A stretch of DNA of 64,000 bases from Sciurus carolinensis (GCF_902686445.1 NC_062214.1:40557454-40621453), one strand, 5' to 3'. Numbered from the stretch's first letter, positions 46,518-59,780 are shown. Made by a program: numbers and translations. The notes: generated by a model from the letters alone, not told the origin.

Positions 46518-47363
46518 ATTGGTCAGCTGTCAGTGGGACCCTGAGATATTGCAGTTTTCCGCTATTGGCTTATAGTGGCCTGGTAGATTTCCAGTGTATC
46601 ACCTCCCAGCCTTCAGTAGCCTGATGTCTTGGAGGAATCTGATAATGCAGTGCATCCGAAGAAAGCTGCCCCTAGCCCCCTACTGGTTCCACGGTTTGGA
46701 ACTGGCTCTGTGCGGAAAGGCTTTCACTGTGGGCCTGCACCGTGTAGCCGGCCGTGTGGGAGGAGCCCACTGCCGGAGTGTGGAAGGCTACCTTGGGAAG
46801 ACTCTAGCTGCCCTGCCCGGCTCTGATAAGCCACCTCTATCTGGGCCTGCCACCCGGGCCAAGCTTTACCCAGTGGGCAGACTCACCTGTGGCTCTATTT
46901 CAGTCCGAGTCTCTCAATGCCTCCCCTTCTTAACTCCTGGGTTCTGGAGCGACTGGGGGTGCAGTCACCCTCTAGGCCGCCATCTTGGATCACCCCGTGA
47001 AGAGAGCCTGCAGCTGGAGTGGGCAGAGCTGCCTGAAGAGGTCTCTGGCTGCCCTGCCCTGATCCCAGAGGCTGCTTGCGGATCGAAGCTCTCCGTTGGT
47101 TTCGGGGGCTTGTGGCTGGTTCTATGTAGAAAGCCTCTCACTGGGCGGTCTGCTCCGAGAAGCTAGCCTTGAAAGGCACCTCCCACCGCAGGGGTCCAGG
47201 CTACTTGGGGAAGTCTCTGGTTGCCCTATCCTGGTCCCTGAAGCTGCTTGCATGCCGGAGTACGCTGCGCTGCACTGGTTCCGGGACTCGGAGCTTGTTC
47301 TGGTCAGAAAGGCTCTCACTAGCAGGCCAGTTCCGTTCCAAGAATCTGGAGAAGCTGCCTGTC
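46518..47363 (-). promoter_or_regulatory. L1-A 5' UTR/internal promoter
   Basis: GC- and CpG-richer than its flanks. The segment next to ORF1 (46518-46670) resembles that of L1-B. Further out the sequence differs. A module at about 46870-46997 again matches the L1-B terminus and contains 'ccgccatcttgg' at 46979-46990 (sense CCAAGATGGCGG), a YY1-type site like the one at the start of human L1. About 366 bp lie beyond it, made of units repeating at about 172-178 bp ('gtctctgg' at 47041 and 47213; 'gaaagg'-type motif at 47129 and 47307), with a diverged relative near 46665-46800. Confidence 0.75.
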
Positions 47364-47384
47364 CAGATACAGTTTTTTGATAGC

Positions 47385-47535
47385 TTACTTTAATCCCAGG
47401 CCCTAAACTAAGTACTTGCTTCTTCCATTGTGGTCATTTATTTTTCATTCTTGAGGTTAGATGATTTTATCACTCCCATTCTATAAATAAGAAGATTAAA
47501 GACTCACTCTGCCTCACTCTGGTTCATTGTGCATG
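47385..47535 (+). repeat. Possible MIR/L2-type remnant
   Basis: 'actttaatcccaggccctaa' and 'atcactcccattctataaat' 'aagaagattaaagactca' vaguely follow MIR. Weak. Confidence 0.3.
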
Positions 47536-47539
47536 CAGT

Positions 47540-50500
47540 AATAAACAATTTAATACTATGTAAGCCTTTTTTTAAAGTAACGCGCTTCACAGTGTGTTGC
47601 CATTTTTATTCCAAATTATGAAGGTGTTATGGCATCTTACATTTTAATAGCCCAGAAGGTAAATAAAACTATTAAATTATTTATCTTCATTTATTGCAGA
47701 TACTGTGTAAGAAACATCCATCTGCTAATTCTCTTTCAACTTGCCCAGAAGAATGACTACCATTAAAAAAAAATTATGTAAAAACTTGTCCAAATGTATG
47801 CTCAAAATTGTTTTCTGATTAGTTGATTTACATAATGTTATTTTGCAGTTAAAAGGGTTCTTTCTCAAACTGCCAAATGATGAATCCCTTCTGTGGATGA
47901 TTTTATTCTACAATGGATACCTCCTTCAGGTACATGAATTTTTAAGTCAGTGTAAGCTGTTGACAACATGACTAATTCTGGAGAAGTCCCTTACAGATGA
48001 ATGTTCCAGACTCAGCCCTACATTTTGCGGACTTGCTTGGAAAGGCACCCGCAAAACCAGTGGCAGAGTCACTGGAGACCATTGTAAAGGGTTAATTCTC
48101 AGGCAGTTGGCAAGGAGCGCTGCCTTTAGATTGCGGTTTTGAAGGTCCACCAGTTATGTGCTCAGCCCCCAGTTCTATTTACTGTATTTTCAAAAATGAG
48201 TAGTGTTGCATCATCTTACTGTTTTTCCTCTCATGGTAAGACTACACTGCTTTTAACAAGAAATAACACAAAGCACAGAAAAGAAGAAAACCTTAACAAT
48301 GAAAACCGTCAACAAGTTTTCTTTTCTGAGCACGCTTTTTTGAAGCATTATCTTTTATAACAGTCCCTGAGTGAAAAGAAGGAAGAAAAAGAAACTTTCC
48401 ATGATTAAGAAAGGATAGCGATAGAAGATACTGAAAGGTGTGATAGGAAATGAAAATACGGTAACAGAAAAAAGAAAAATAATTCTTGGTTGACCACCAT
48501 GTTATTTTCCATGACCTGTTCACACTGACTTCTTGTGGACATTTATTTTTTTCTTTCTTAAACCTCTTTATTTCAGTTAAAAAGGTATTAATATGATCAG
48601 CCATGAACCAGCACATTCTAAGGAAGCCATTTCTCAGTTCACTGTTTCTTTAGTACTTAAGTACCAAATGTACCCTCTGAAATAAATGCGGTAGTTTTAA
48701 ATTTATTCCTTTAGTTTTGGGGGGTGGGTAAAATCCTTCATGTCTTCCCTAAGGAGGCTAGGGTTATTAACTGGAGTTGTAATTTCTTTCTCATCATAAG
48801 CCCAATCAATTTGATTTCTTTTTCTCCTAAATGAAAAAAATAAGCTAAGGCCAGCAAAAAGCTGTAATTGGGTCACTAATTAAATGCCAGGCATCCGTTG
48901 CCTTGTGGAGTTGAGGGCTTACCAGTTGAAGGCAATGAAATCATAAACTGTTATTTACGACAGTGTATGTGTAAGAGATGAGGGATATAATGCTGGTCTG
49001 TTCACCACTGCATAGAACTATTTATTAATGTAACACTCATGGAGATAAGGGGATTGGGAAAGCATAAAATATTAAGTAGATTGTAGCAGACATTTTGCCA
49101 CCAAATGTCTAAATCCTTCACATGTGTATTGTTGTCACTACTCTGTCGACTAAAGAACAAAACATGTGTGGGCAAGAAAACCCCAGTCTAGACACCTGAG
49201 ACATGATGGAGACTTGATAGCATGCCTCCTATAGAGAATTAATAGGAGCCTGCCAGGAGCTAGGAGAAGAAAGGAGAGAGAGCCACACCAACTGTCAGGA
49301 CCTGAGAACTCATTGTTGGATGGGGCCCACAGAAGAGCTTGGCATCAGTCATTTTGGTGGAATTGTAAGGAGGGAAGCCTAATGAGAGTAGAACCAAAAG
49401 ACTGGGACAAGAAGAAATGGAAGTTAGTGCAGATAATTCTTTCATGGTGCTCTGTTGTAAAGAGCGCTGTGAAATAATGCAATAGCTGGCAGGAGAAATA
49501 GGGTCAACCAGAGCATTGGGATGCACCGAAGATGCCAAGAGCAGAAGTCTTTGACATTGTGATCTTGAAATCTTCTCATAATCTGATAGTGTCTATGATT
49601 TTACTTTGTTTACTAAGCACACCAGCAAGTTATTCCTTAATCTCAATTTCTCATGCCAAAATGTGACAATTTATTCCAAAAGCATTGGCTCCTAACTTTA
49701 TGGCTATCAATAATTTCAGGTGACTATTGCATTTCTTTCATTATATATAGGTAAGCCTTACATGTAGGTAAGGCTGAGGCCATAGAGAGCTTTGTATATT
49801 TCAGGAAAATATAGTACGTAATTGTACTGAAAGTTACACCCCAAGCCCTGCTAACCAAACTCTCCACACATTGTCTACTTCTTAGCAAGGAATTATGGCG
49901 TCAGGAGTGGACCAACAAACCCCCTTCCTCAAAGCTGCCTCTTAGTCTTAAATACACAGAGGGCGGAGCAGAAAGTGCTCTCCTTCAGCAGTCATTCCAG
50001 AAGTTCGTGCATCTTTCAAACCAGGACTCTTCATCTTAGATCCTTGACATTTATGAGGGAAATTATACCCCAAAACTATATTGCAGGATAATAGTAAATC
50101 TAATGAGAGAATATATGAGAAGAAATGAAATTTATCCTTCCACTTTTCACATGACCTTGGATAAGGTTCTTGGTTGTCATCTGCCAGCTCACTGAGCCTT
50201 CCTTGGATGTGTAGATAATGGTATTAACCACCAGAATCATTTTCAAAAGGCATTCTGCATATGGAAGGTTCTAATTATCCTTCTTCCAGCCTGCATCAGT
50301 GCTGATTATTAAACAGTTTTATAATCCTAACTGGCCTGAAATATTCTTTCAAAGCAGTCCTTCAAATTATCCTTTTGCAATGATGAATCTTTCCTAAAGC
50401 ATTTAATTCTGCACACACAAAGAGAAATACCACTGCTTATTCATGAATGCTACTGAACAAAAACTCTATATTTATTTCATGTTCAGGCTGTAAATATCAG

Positions 50501-51200
50501 AAATTTATGGATGATGTTTTCTTAAGAAATAAGCACTATAGACTCTGAAATGACTGGCAGTTCTATTATAAGGAATTTTGAACTAGCTTTGAGATGGAGA
50601 CTGCTGCAGAAGAATTTATGCACTTTGCTAAACTGTAAAGAGGTACTGCCATGAAATACCAGAAATTTACTTGTTCTCCACATGCCCTGATAGATATGGG
50701 TGAACTCCAGAGTTTTTCTTCTTAGCACTAAGTAGTCTTTGATCTCTTCTATTCCGTGATTAGCTGTAATATGTTTTCTTAATTAAGGAAAATCCATTCA
50801 ATCATCTCTACCACAGAGTCCTCCACAAGCTGGTTTTAAATCTAAAACATAAACAACTCTAACCAAGCTTCAATGAAATGATCCACTTAATACATTCAGA
50901 TATAATCACCAAAATAGATGTTTACTTGAATATTCATGAAATTGAACTGGTTATTTCCTTACCAGTTGAAGAAGCACATAAATTTTGTATTTTGCCCTCT
51001 TTGCTTTTTTAAGTTCAACACATCATCTAGCTACCTCCTTTTCTTCCTTGTCCTTTGCATTAGTCACAAACTGTACTAACCCAAAGTTTTAATTGATAGA
51101 ATCAACCAGTACAACTTTGTATTCAACACATTAGCTGATTAAAATTAATGTATCATTAGAAATATAATTTGGGTTTTGGTTAGCATTCAAGACTTCTCAT
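47540..51200. other. Unique DNA, no gene seen
   Basis: AT-rich sequence with short frames only. The part at 49090-49620 is less AT-rich and reads like a decayed mobile element, but no family could be named. The minus-strand frame at 49260-49538 (92 codons) has no domain. Confidence 0.4.
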
Positions 51201-51239
51201 ATTCTCCTAACTCTTCACATGCACATACCCCCCATTAGT

Positions 51240-51437
<198 letters not shown>

Positions 51438-51584
51438 TATATATCCCATCCAGACTTCATAGTTTGCAATAAGTTTCACTCTAAGCGTTTATGTTCTATA
51501 GGTTTGAACAAATGTCTAATAACATGTATCCACCAAGATAGCATCATACAAAGTATTTTCACTGCCCTAAAAAGTTCTCTGTGC

Positions 51585-54500
51585 TTTGTCTTTTATCCTA
51601 CTCCCCTCCCTGTTTTGTAGTAACCACTGATCTTTTCAACGTCTCCAGTTTTGTCTTTTCCAAAATGGCATAGAGTGGGGATCGTGCAGTACATAGACTT
51701 TTCAAATAGGTTTCTTTTGCTTAGTAATATGTGTTTAAGATTCATTTATGTGTTTTCATGACTTTAAAGCCCATGTGTTTTGGCACCAAATAATATTGGG
51801 TTGTCTGTTTGTATCACATTTTATTTATCCATTCACCTGTTAAAGGACAACTTTGATACTCCAAAGTTTTGGCAACTGTGAATAAAGCTGCTATAAAGAC
51901 CCATGTGCCAATTTTGGTGTGGATATAAATTTTAGTGCCTGTGAGTAAATACTAAAGAGTGAGATTGCTAGATTGAATGGTAAAACTGTGTTTAATTTAG
52001 TAAGAAATTATCAAAGTGCTGTATACCAGTCTTCATTTCCACTGGTAATAAAGACAAATTTCTGTTGCTCCATATCCTCACCAACATTTGACATTGACAA
52101 TATGAGAGATTTTGGCCATTCTAATAGATATATTGTATTGTATTCTTTTAATTTACATTTACGTGAGGACATGATATAATATACCTTTGCATATGCTTAT
52201 TTGCCATTTGTATATTATCTTGGATGAAGTGTCTTTGGTCCATTTTTTTCATCAGGTTGTTTGATTTCTCATTAAGTTTTAAGAGGTCTTTGTGTATTTC
52301 AAATAATAGTCCTTTGTTCAATGTGTCATATACAAATATCATCTTCCAGTTTAAGGCTTGTCTTCTCATTGTCTTGACACTGTCTTTTCAAAGCAGAAAT
52401 TTTAAATTTTAATGAAGTCCTGGTCATCAATTATTTCCTTCATGGAGCATGCTTTTGGAGATATACTGTAAAAAGCAGTGCCATACCCAAATTTTGTTAA
52501 CATTTTTCTCCTATCTTCTAGAAATGTTACAGTTTTGTATTTCTTATTTATTTCTTTGATCCATTTTGGATTAATTTTTTGAGGTCTATGACCTTTTTGA
52601 GGTCTATGGTTGGATTTAGTATATTAACATCACTTACATCCTACAAATTTGCTGTTCCCAGATTTTTTGAGGTCTATGATTTTTGTGTGTGTGTGTGTGG
52701 ACACAGCTGTCCCAGCACCATCTGTTGCAAAGATTTTTGCCCCATGTGTTGCCTTTGCTCCTTTGTCAAAGATCAGTAGAAAATATGTCTGTGAATCTCT
52801 TCCGTTCTTGATCTATTTATCTGTTCTTTTGACAATATCTCACTGTCTTGATTACTATGGATTAATAGTAAGTCTTGAAGTCAGGTAGCATCAGTCCTCC
52901 AACTTGGTTCTTCTTTAATATACTGTTAACCATTCTGGCCATTTTGATTCTCTATACACACTTTGGAATCAGTTTGTTGAAATATCCACAGAGTAATTTT
53001 CCAGAATTTTTATTGGGATTGTATTGAATCTAAAGATCATGCTAGGAAAAAGTAACATCTCAACAATATTGAATCTTCCTATTAATGAACATGAAATATC
53101 TCTCCATTTATTTAGTCATTTTTAAAAATTTCTTTCACCAAAGTTTTCTTTTTCTTATGTAGATCTTGTACATGTCTTACTAGATTTATACCTAAGTATT
53201 TTATTTTCTGGATGACATTGTGTTTTTAATGCCAAATTCTACTTGTTCATGGAAAAGTGTTTGAATTTAGTATATCAACAGCACTTCCTACAAATTTGCT
53301 GTAATAACTTATTTGTTCCAAAGACATTTTTTTGTCAGTTCTTTTGGATTTTCTACAAACATAATCATATCATCAAAGAACAAAGACAGTCTTATTTCTC
53401 CCTTCTCAATCTGTATATATTCAGTTTACTTTCTTGTTTTATTGTATTAGCGAGGTCTTCCAGTAAAGAAAGGGTACATCCATACCTTATCTTTTATCTA
53501 AGTGGAAAAGCTTCTAGTTTCTCATTATTAATTAATTTAAGCTGTAAATTTTTTGTAGGTAGTTTTCATCAAATTGTAAAATTTCCCTCTATGTCTAGTT
53601 TATTAAGAGTGTTTTTTTTTTTTATCATGAATGGGTTTGGGGGGTTATCAAATGCTTTTTTTCTGTTAATATCATCATGTGTGTTATGATTGGATATGCA
53701 ATATCCCCCAAAATCTCATGTGTGAAACAATGCAAGATTGATCAGAAAAGAAATTATTTGATTATGAGAGTTGTGACTAATCAATGGTTTAATCTACTGA
53801 TATGGATTAACTGGGTTAGGTAGCTATGCAGGTAGGGTATGGTTGAAGGAGGTAGGTGGCTAGGGATGTGACTTTGGGGTATATATTTTGCCCCTGGTGA
53901 GCTTAGCTCTTTCTGTTTCCTGGCAGCCACATTCTGAGCTGCTTTCCTCTGTCATGCCCTCTGCCATGATATGCTGCCTCATGTTGGGCCTAGAGCTATG
54001 GAATTGGCTGAAACCATGAGACAAATATACCTTTTTCTCCTTTAAGTTGTTCTTGTCATGATTTTTTGGTTACAGCAATGAAAAAGCTGCCTAAGCCAGG
54101 GATTTTTCTTTTTATCCTGTTGCTCTAATGAATCACAAATGATTTTTTTAATGTTAAATCAGCCTTGCCTGTCTGGAAAAGTTTCTGTTAGAATATGGTG
54201 CATAATTTTATTGATACATTGTTAGACTCAATTTGCTAATATTTTTGAGGACTTTAAATTTGTATTCATGAGCGAGACTGGTGTGTAGTTTATTTTCTTG
54301 TAATGTCATCATCTGCTTTTGGTATTAAGGTAATTCTTGTGGTGTAGCATGAGTTCAGAAGTATTTCCTCTGGTTCTATCATCTGAAAGAGATTGTAGCT
54401 AGTTGGAACAATGTCTTTCTTAAATATGAACCTCTCTCAGTAAACCTCTCTGGGTCAAGTGCTTTCTGTTTTGGAAGGCTATTAATTATCAATTCAATTT

Positions 54501-55320
54501 TTTAAATAGATATAGGCATATTCAGATTACCCATTCCTTCTTATGTTAGTTTTGGCAAATTGTGTGAAGAAATAAGTCCACTTCATGTAAGTTATCAAAT
54601 CTGGGGGCACAGAATTGTTCATAATATTCTTTTATTATCCCTTTAATATCCATGAATCTCTAGTGATATTCCTTTTTTTCTGATATTAGAAATTTGTATC
54701 ATCTCTCTCTTTTTCTTAGCCTTTTTCTTATCACTTTCAATTGATCTTTTCAGAGAATTGGTCTTCCATTTTGTTGATTTTTCTCTATCAATCTCTAAAA
54801 TGAGAACTGATTTTGGTCCTAAATGTCAATGCTTCCTTTTTTCTGCTTACTCTGGATTTCATTTGCTTTTCATTTTATAGTTTATTAAAGTGAAAGTTAG
54901 ATTATTGATTTTGATCTTTTTATATTCAATGCTATAAATTTCCCTTTAAGCACTGCTTTTGCTGCATCCCATAAATTTTAATAATTTGTTTTCACTTTCA
55001 TCTAGTTCAAAATACATTTAATTTCTCCTGAGATTTATTCTTTGACCCATATGTTGTTCAAAATATGTTATTTAATCTTCATATCTTCTACTGATATGAC
55101 TAGTTATCTTCCAGTTATTGATATCTAGTTTAATTTCACTGTGGTCTGGGAGCAGATATTTTAAGATTCATATTCTTTTTACTATTGTTAGTTAAGGTAT
55201 TATTTATTGCCCAGAATATGGTTTATTTTAGTGAATTTTTCATGTGAACTTGAGAAGAATATGTAGTCTAATGTCATTTTACTATCTATTTCACATGGGG
55301 AACTTAAATCTTGAGTTTGC
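51585..55320 (-). mobile_element. Old L1M element, split by a MaLR LTR
   Basis: A decayed minus-strand L1M. The 3' part begins near 51585 ('tagtaaccactgatcttttc', 'gtctccagttttgtcttttc'). ORF2 C-terminal sequence follows ('tttatccattcacctgttaa', 'gaataaagctgctataaaga'), then the fingers/palm region, and it ends in the region near 55320. No long frame survives. A MaLR LTR at 53682-54098 sits inside it with collinear L1 on both sides. An internal patch at 52578-52678 is rearranged. Confidence 0.8.
53682..54098 (+). mobile_element. MaLR solo LTR nested in L1M
   Basis: It starts 'tgttatgattggatatgcaa' and 'tatcccccaaaatctcatgt', passes 'ggtatatattttgcccctgg', 'tctgagctgctttcctctgt' and 'gccatgatatgctgcctcat', and ends 'aaaaagctgcctaagcca'. 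It is related to the LTR at 37617. L1M continues on both sides and no internal region is present, so it is a solo LTR left by recombination. Confidence 0.75.
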
Positions 55321-55454
55321 TTTGGGCCCTGTCTTGCCCTTGACAGCCAAACAATTTTGTAAATTTATCCTGCACCTTGTTTACTATACTTATCTGAAAG
55401 GTTCTGGAATATAAGCAAAAATAATGACAAAATAGCATCTGCTAGTATTTCTAC

Positions 55455-55673
55455 AGTGGTCACTAGTGATCAGCATGATTTTAGACTCTTTACATGAAAC
55501 ATCTCATTTAATCCTCACAATAATCCTGTGCAGTTGGAATTTTCATTCAGTCCATTTTACAGATGCAAGGACAGTAGCAATGGGAGGCTAAGTGACTTGT
55601 AAAAGTCACCTAGTTAGTAAGAGCCATCTAGAGTTAATACCTAGATGGGTTTATGCTACAGTTTTGCACTCTT
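55455..55673 (+). repeat. MIR, left part, split by L1-B
   Basis: 'tctttacatgaaacatctca' 'tttaatcctcacaataatcc' 'tgtgcagttggaattttcat', 'ccattttacagatgcaagga' and 'taagtgacttgtaaaagtca' 'cctagttagtaagagcc' follow the MIR consensus closely. The right end ('gttttgcactcttaac') resumes after L1-B at about 62523-62560. Confidence 0.8.
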
Positions 55674-55933
55674 TTTTTTTTTTTTTATTGTAAACAAATG
55701 GGATACATGTTGTTTCTCTGTCTGTACATGGCGTAAAGGCATACCATTTGTGTAATCATAAATTTACATAGGGTAATGTTGTTTGATTCATTCTGCCATT
55801 TTTTCCCTTCCCCCCCTTCCCCTCCCATGCCTCCCCTCCATCTATACAGTCCTTCCTTCCTTCATTCCTGCCCCCCTCCCTAAACCCAACTCCAACCCCA
55901 ACACTAACCCTTCCCACCCCCCATTATGTGTCA
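55674..55933 (-). other. L1-B 3' UTR
   Basis: Poly(A) tail of about 13-15 bases (T run from 55674). The terminal motif 'attgtaaacaaatgggatac' is shared with L1-A and the tail at 10624. The C-rich block at 55800-55925 (G-rich on the sense strand) includes 'cctaaacccaactccaac' and 'cactaaccc', a diverged relative of the telomere-like tract in L1-A. Confidence 0.85.
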
Positions 55934-58900
55934 TCATCCACTTATTAGCGATATCATTCTTCCTTTGGTTTTTTGAGATTGGCTTACCTCACTTAGCATG
56001 ATATTCTCCAGTTTCATCCATTTGCCTGCAAATGCCATAATTTTATCATTCTTTATGGCTGAGTAATATTCCATTGTATATATATACCACAGTTTCTTTA
56101 TCCATTCATCAATTGAAGGACATCTAGGTTGGTTCCACAATCTGGCTATTGTGAACTGAGCAGCTATGAACATTGATGTGGCTGTATCTCTGTAATATGC
56201 TGATTTTAAGTCCTTTGGGTATAGGCCAAGGAGTGGGATAGCTGGGTCAAATGGTGGTTCCATTCCAAGTTTTCTAAGGAATCTCCACACTGCTTTCCAG
56301 AGTGGCTGCACTAATTTGCAGCCCCACCAACAATGTAAGAGTGTACCTTTCTCCCCACATCCTCGCCAACACCTGTTGTTGCTTGTATTCTTGATAATCG
56401 CCATTCTAATTGGGGTGAGATGGAATCTTAGGGTGGTTTTGATTTGCATTTCTCTTATTACTAGAGATGTTGAACATTTTTCCATATGTTTGTTGATTGC
56501 TTGTATATCTTCTTCTGTGAAGTGTCTATTCATTTCCTTAGGCAATTTGTCAATTGGATTATTTACATTCTTGGTGTAGAGTTTTTTGAGTTCTTTATAG
56601 ATTCTGGAGATTAGTGCTCTGTCTGAAGTATGATTGGCAAAGATTTTCTCCCACTCTGTAGGCTCTTTCTTCACATTGCTGATAGTTTCCTTTGCTGAGA
56701 GAAAGCTTTTTAGTTTGAATCTATCCCAGTTATTGATTCTTGCTTTTATTTCTTGTGCTATGGGAGTCCTGTTGAGGAAGTCTGGTCCTAAGCCGACATG
56801 TTGAAGCTCTGGACCTACTTTTTCTTCTATAAGATGCAAGGTCTCTGGTCTGATTCCGAGATCCTTAATCCATTTTGAGTTTAGTTTCGTGCATGGTGAG
56901 AGATATGGGTTTAGTTTCATTCTGTTGCATATGGATTTCCAATTCTCCCAGCACCATTTGTTGAAGAGGCTATCTTTTCTCCATTGCATATTTTTGGCCC
57001 TTTTGTCTAGTATGAGAAAATTGTATTTATTTGGGTTTGTGTCCATGTCCTCTATTCTGTACCATTGATCCACCTTTCTATTTTGGTACCAATACCATGC
57101 CGTTTTTGTTACTATTGCTTTGTAGTAGAGTTGAAGATCTGGTATTGCGATACCCCCTGCTTCACTCTTTCTGCCAAGGATTGCTTTAGCTATTCTGGGT
57201 TTTTTATTCTTCCAGATGAATTTCATAATTGCTTGCTCTATTTCTGTAAGGTACATCATTGGGATTTTAATTGGAATTGCATTGAATCTGTATAGCACTT
57301 TTGGTAGTATAGCCATTTTGACAATATTAATTCTTCCTATCCAAGAACATGGGAGATCTTTCCATCTTCTAAGGTTTTCTTTAATTTCTTTCTTTAGTGT
57401 TCTGTAGTTCTCATTGTAGAGGTCTTTCACCTCTTTTGTGAGATTGATTCCCAAGTATTTTATTTTTTTCGATGCTATTGTGAATGGGGTAGTTTTCCTA
57501 ATTTCTCTTTCTGAAGATTCATCGCTTATATATAAAAATGCCTTAGATTTATGTGCATTGATCTTATATCCCGCTACTTTACTGAATTCACTTATGAGAT
57601 CTAAAAGTTTTCTGGTGGAATTTCCTGGTTCCTCTAAGTATACAATCATATCATCAGCAAATAGGGATAGTTTGAGTTCTTCTTTTCCTATTCGTGTCCA
57701 CTTAATTTCTTTGGTCTGTCTAATTGCTCTGGCTAGAGTTTCAAGGACGATATTGAATAGAAGTGGTGAAAGAGGGCATCCCTGCCTTGTTCCAGTTTTT
57801 AGAGGGAATGCTTTCAGTTTTTCACCATTTAGAATGATATTAGCCATGGGTTTAGCATAGATGGTCTTTACAATGTTAAGGAATGTTCCCACTATCCCTA
57901 TTTTTTCTAGTGTTTTGAGCATGAAGGGGGGCTGTATTTTATCAAATGCTTTTTCTGCATCTATCGAAATAATCATGTGATTCTTGACTTTAAGTCTATT
58001 GATATGGTGAATGACATTTATTGATTTCCTGATGTTGAACCAACCTTGCATCCCTGGGATGAAACCCACTTGATCATGGTGCACTATCTTTTTAATATGT
58101 TTTTGTATGCGATTTGCTAAAATTTTGTTTAGAATTTTTGCGTCGATGTTCATTAAGGATATTGGTCTGAAATTTTCTTTCCTTGATTTATCTCTGTCTG
58201 GTTTAGGAATCAGGGTAATATTGGCTTCATAGAATGAGTTTGGGAGAGTTCCCTCCTCTTCTATTTTCTGAAATACTTTGAGAAGTATTGGAATGAGCTC
58301 TTCTTTAAAAGTTTTGTAGAACTCGACTGAGAACCCATCTGGTCCTGGACTTTTCTTTGTTGGAAGGCTTTTGATGACTTCTTCTATTTCATTACTTGAA
58401 ATTGGTCTATTTAAATTGTGTATGTCCTCCTCGTTCAGTTTAGGCAATTCATATGTCTCTAGAAACCTGTTGATGTCTTCGAAATTTTCTATTTTGTTGG
58501 AGTATAGATTTTCAAAATAGCTTCTAATTATGTTTTGTATTTCAGTCGTGTCTGTTGTGATATTTCCTTGTTCATTCCGAATTTTAGTGATTTGGGTTTT
58601 CTCTCGTCTTCTCTTTGTTAGTGTGGCTAAAGGTTTATCAATTTTGTTTATTTTTTCGAAGAACCAACTATTTTGTCAATTTTTTGTATTGTTTCTTTTG
58701 TTTCAATTTCGTTGATTTCAGCTCTCAGTTTAACTATTTCCTGTTTTCTACTACTTTTGGTGTTGGTCTGCTCTTCTTTTTCTAGGGCTTTGAGCTGTAG
58801 TGTTAGGTCATTTATTTGTTGAGTTTTACTTCTTTTATTAAATGCGCTCCATGAAATAAATCTTCCTCTAAGTACTGCTTTCATAGTGTCCCAGAGATTT

Positions 58901-59780
58901 TGATATGATGTTTCTTTGTTCTCGTTTACCTCTAAGAATTTTTTAATTTCCTTCCTAATATCTTCTGTTATCCATTCATCATATAGTAGCATATTGATTA
59001 ATCTCCAGGTGTTGGAGTAGTTTCTGTTTTTTACTCTTTCATTTTTTGTAACTTCAATCCATTATGATCTGATAGAATACAAGGTAGTGTCTCTATCTTC
59101 TTGTATCTGCTGACATTAGCTTTGTGGCATAATATATGGTCTATTTTAGAGAAGGATCCATGTGCTGCTGAGAAGAAAGTGTATTCGCTCTTGATTGGAT
59201 GGTATATTCTATAAATGTCTGTTAAGTCTAAATTATTGATTGTGTTATTGAGATCTATGGTTTCTTTGTTCAATTTTTGTTTGGAAGATCTGTCCAGTGC
59301 TGAAAGAGGCGTGTTAAAATCACCTAGTATTATTGTGTTATGGTCTATTTGGTTTCTAAAATTGAGAAGGATTTGTTTCACATACATGGATGAGCCACTG
59401 TTTGGGGCATAGATGTTTATGATTGTTATATCTTGCTGATTTATGCTTCCCTTAAGCAGTATGAAATGTCCTTCTTTATCCCTTCTGACTAACATTGGCT
59501 TGAAGTCCACATTATCTGAAATGAGGATGGATACTCCAGCTTTTTTGCTGAGTCCATGTGCATGGTATATTTTTCCCCATCCTTTCACCTTTAATCTATG
59601 GGTATCTCTTTCTATGAGGTGAGTCTCTTGCAGGCAACATATTGTTGGATCTTTCTTTTTAATCCAATCTGCCAGTCTATGTCTTTTGATTGATGAATTC
59701 AGGCCATTAACATTCAGGGTTATTATTGAGATATGATTTGTATTCCCAGTCATTTGGTTCATATTTAAAATTTTTGACAC
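55934..59780 (-). pseudogene. L1-B ORF2 (endonuclease/reverse transcriptase), two frameshifts
   Basis: Nearly complete ORF2 of about 1,280 codons. The endonuclease block (59031-59780) keeps its motifs: TLNVNGLNS, QETHL, IYAPN, LGDFN, SKIDHIL and SDHNGLKL. A deletion of about 1 nt near 59045 shifts the frame. The middle block (58648-58992) runs until a deletion of about 4 nt near 58670. From there to 55934 about 910 codons are open: [23 protein letters not shown], the FADD active site ([15 protein letters not shown]), then the Cys-rich end ([14 protein letters not shown]) and the terminal [12 protein letters not shown]. It would follow ORF1 after about 30 bases. As it stands full-length ORF2p cannot be made. 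Confidence 0.93.

Larger units (their letters stand above)
41519..47378 (-). mobile_element. Long L1 retrotransposon 'L1-A', with 15-bp TSD
   Basis: A minus-strand LINE-1 from about 47363 (5' end) to 41528 (3' end). The perfect duplication 'cagatacagtttttt' lies at 41519-41533 and 47364-47378. Order on the minus strand: 5' UTR with about 175-bp repeat units (46518-47363), ORF1 (45469-46517, broken), ORF2 (41787-about 45437, broken), and a G-rich 3' UTR (about 41528-41786). The nick site on the minus strand reads TC|AAAAAA, close to the L1 endonuclease preference TT|AAAA. It carries a ~186-bp ORF2 deletion relative to L1-B, frameshifts and stops, and cannot move by itself. Confidence 0.95.
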
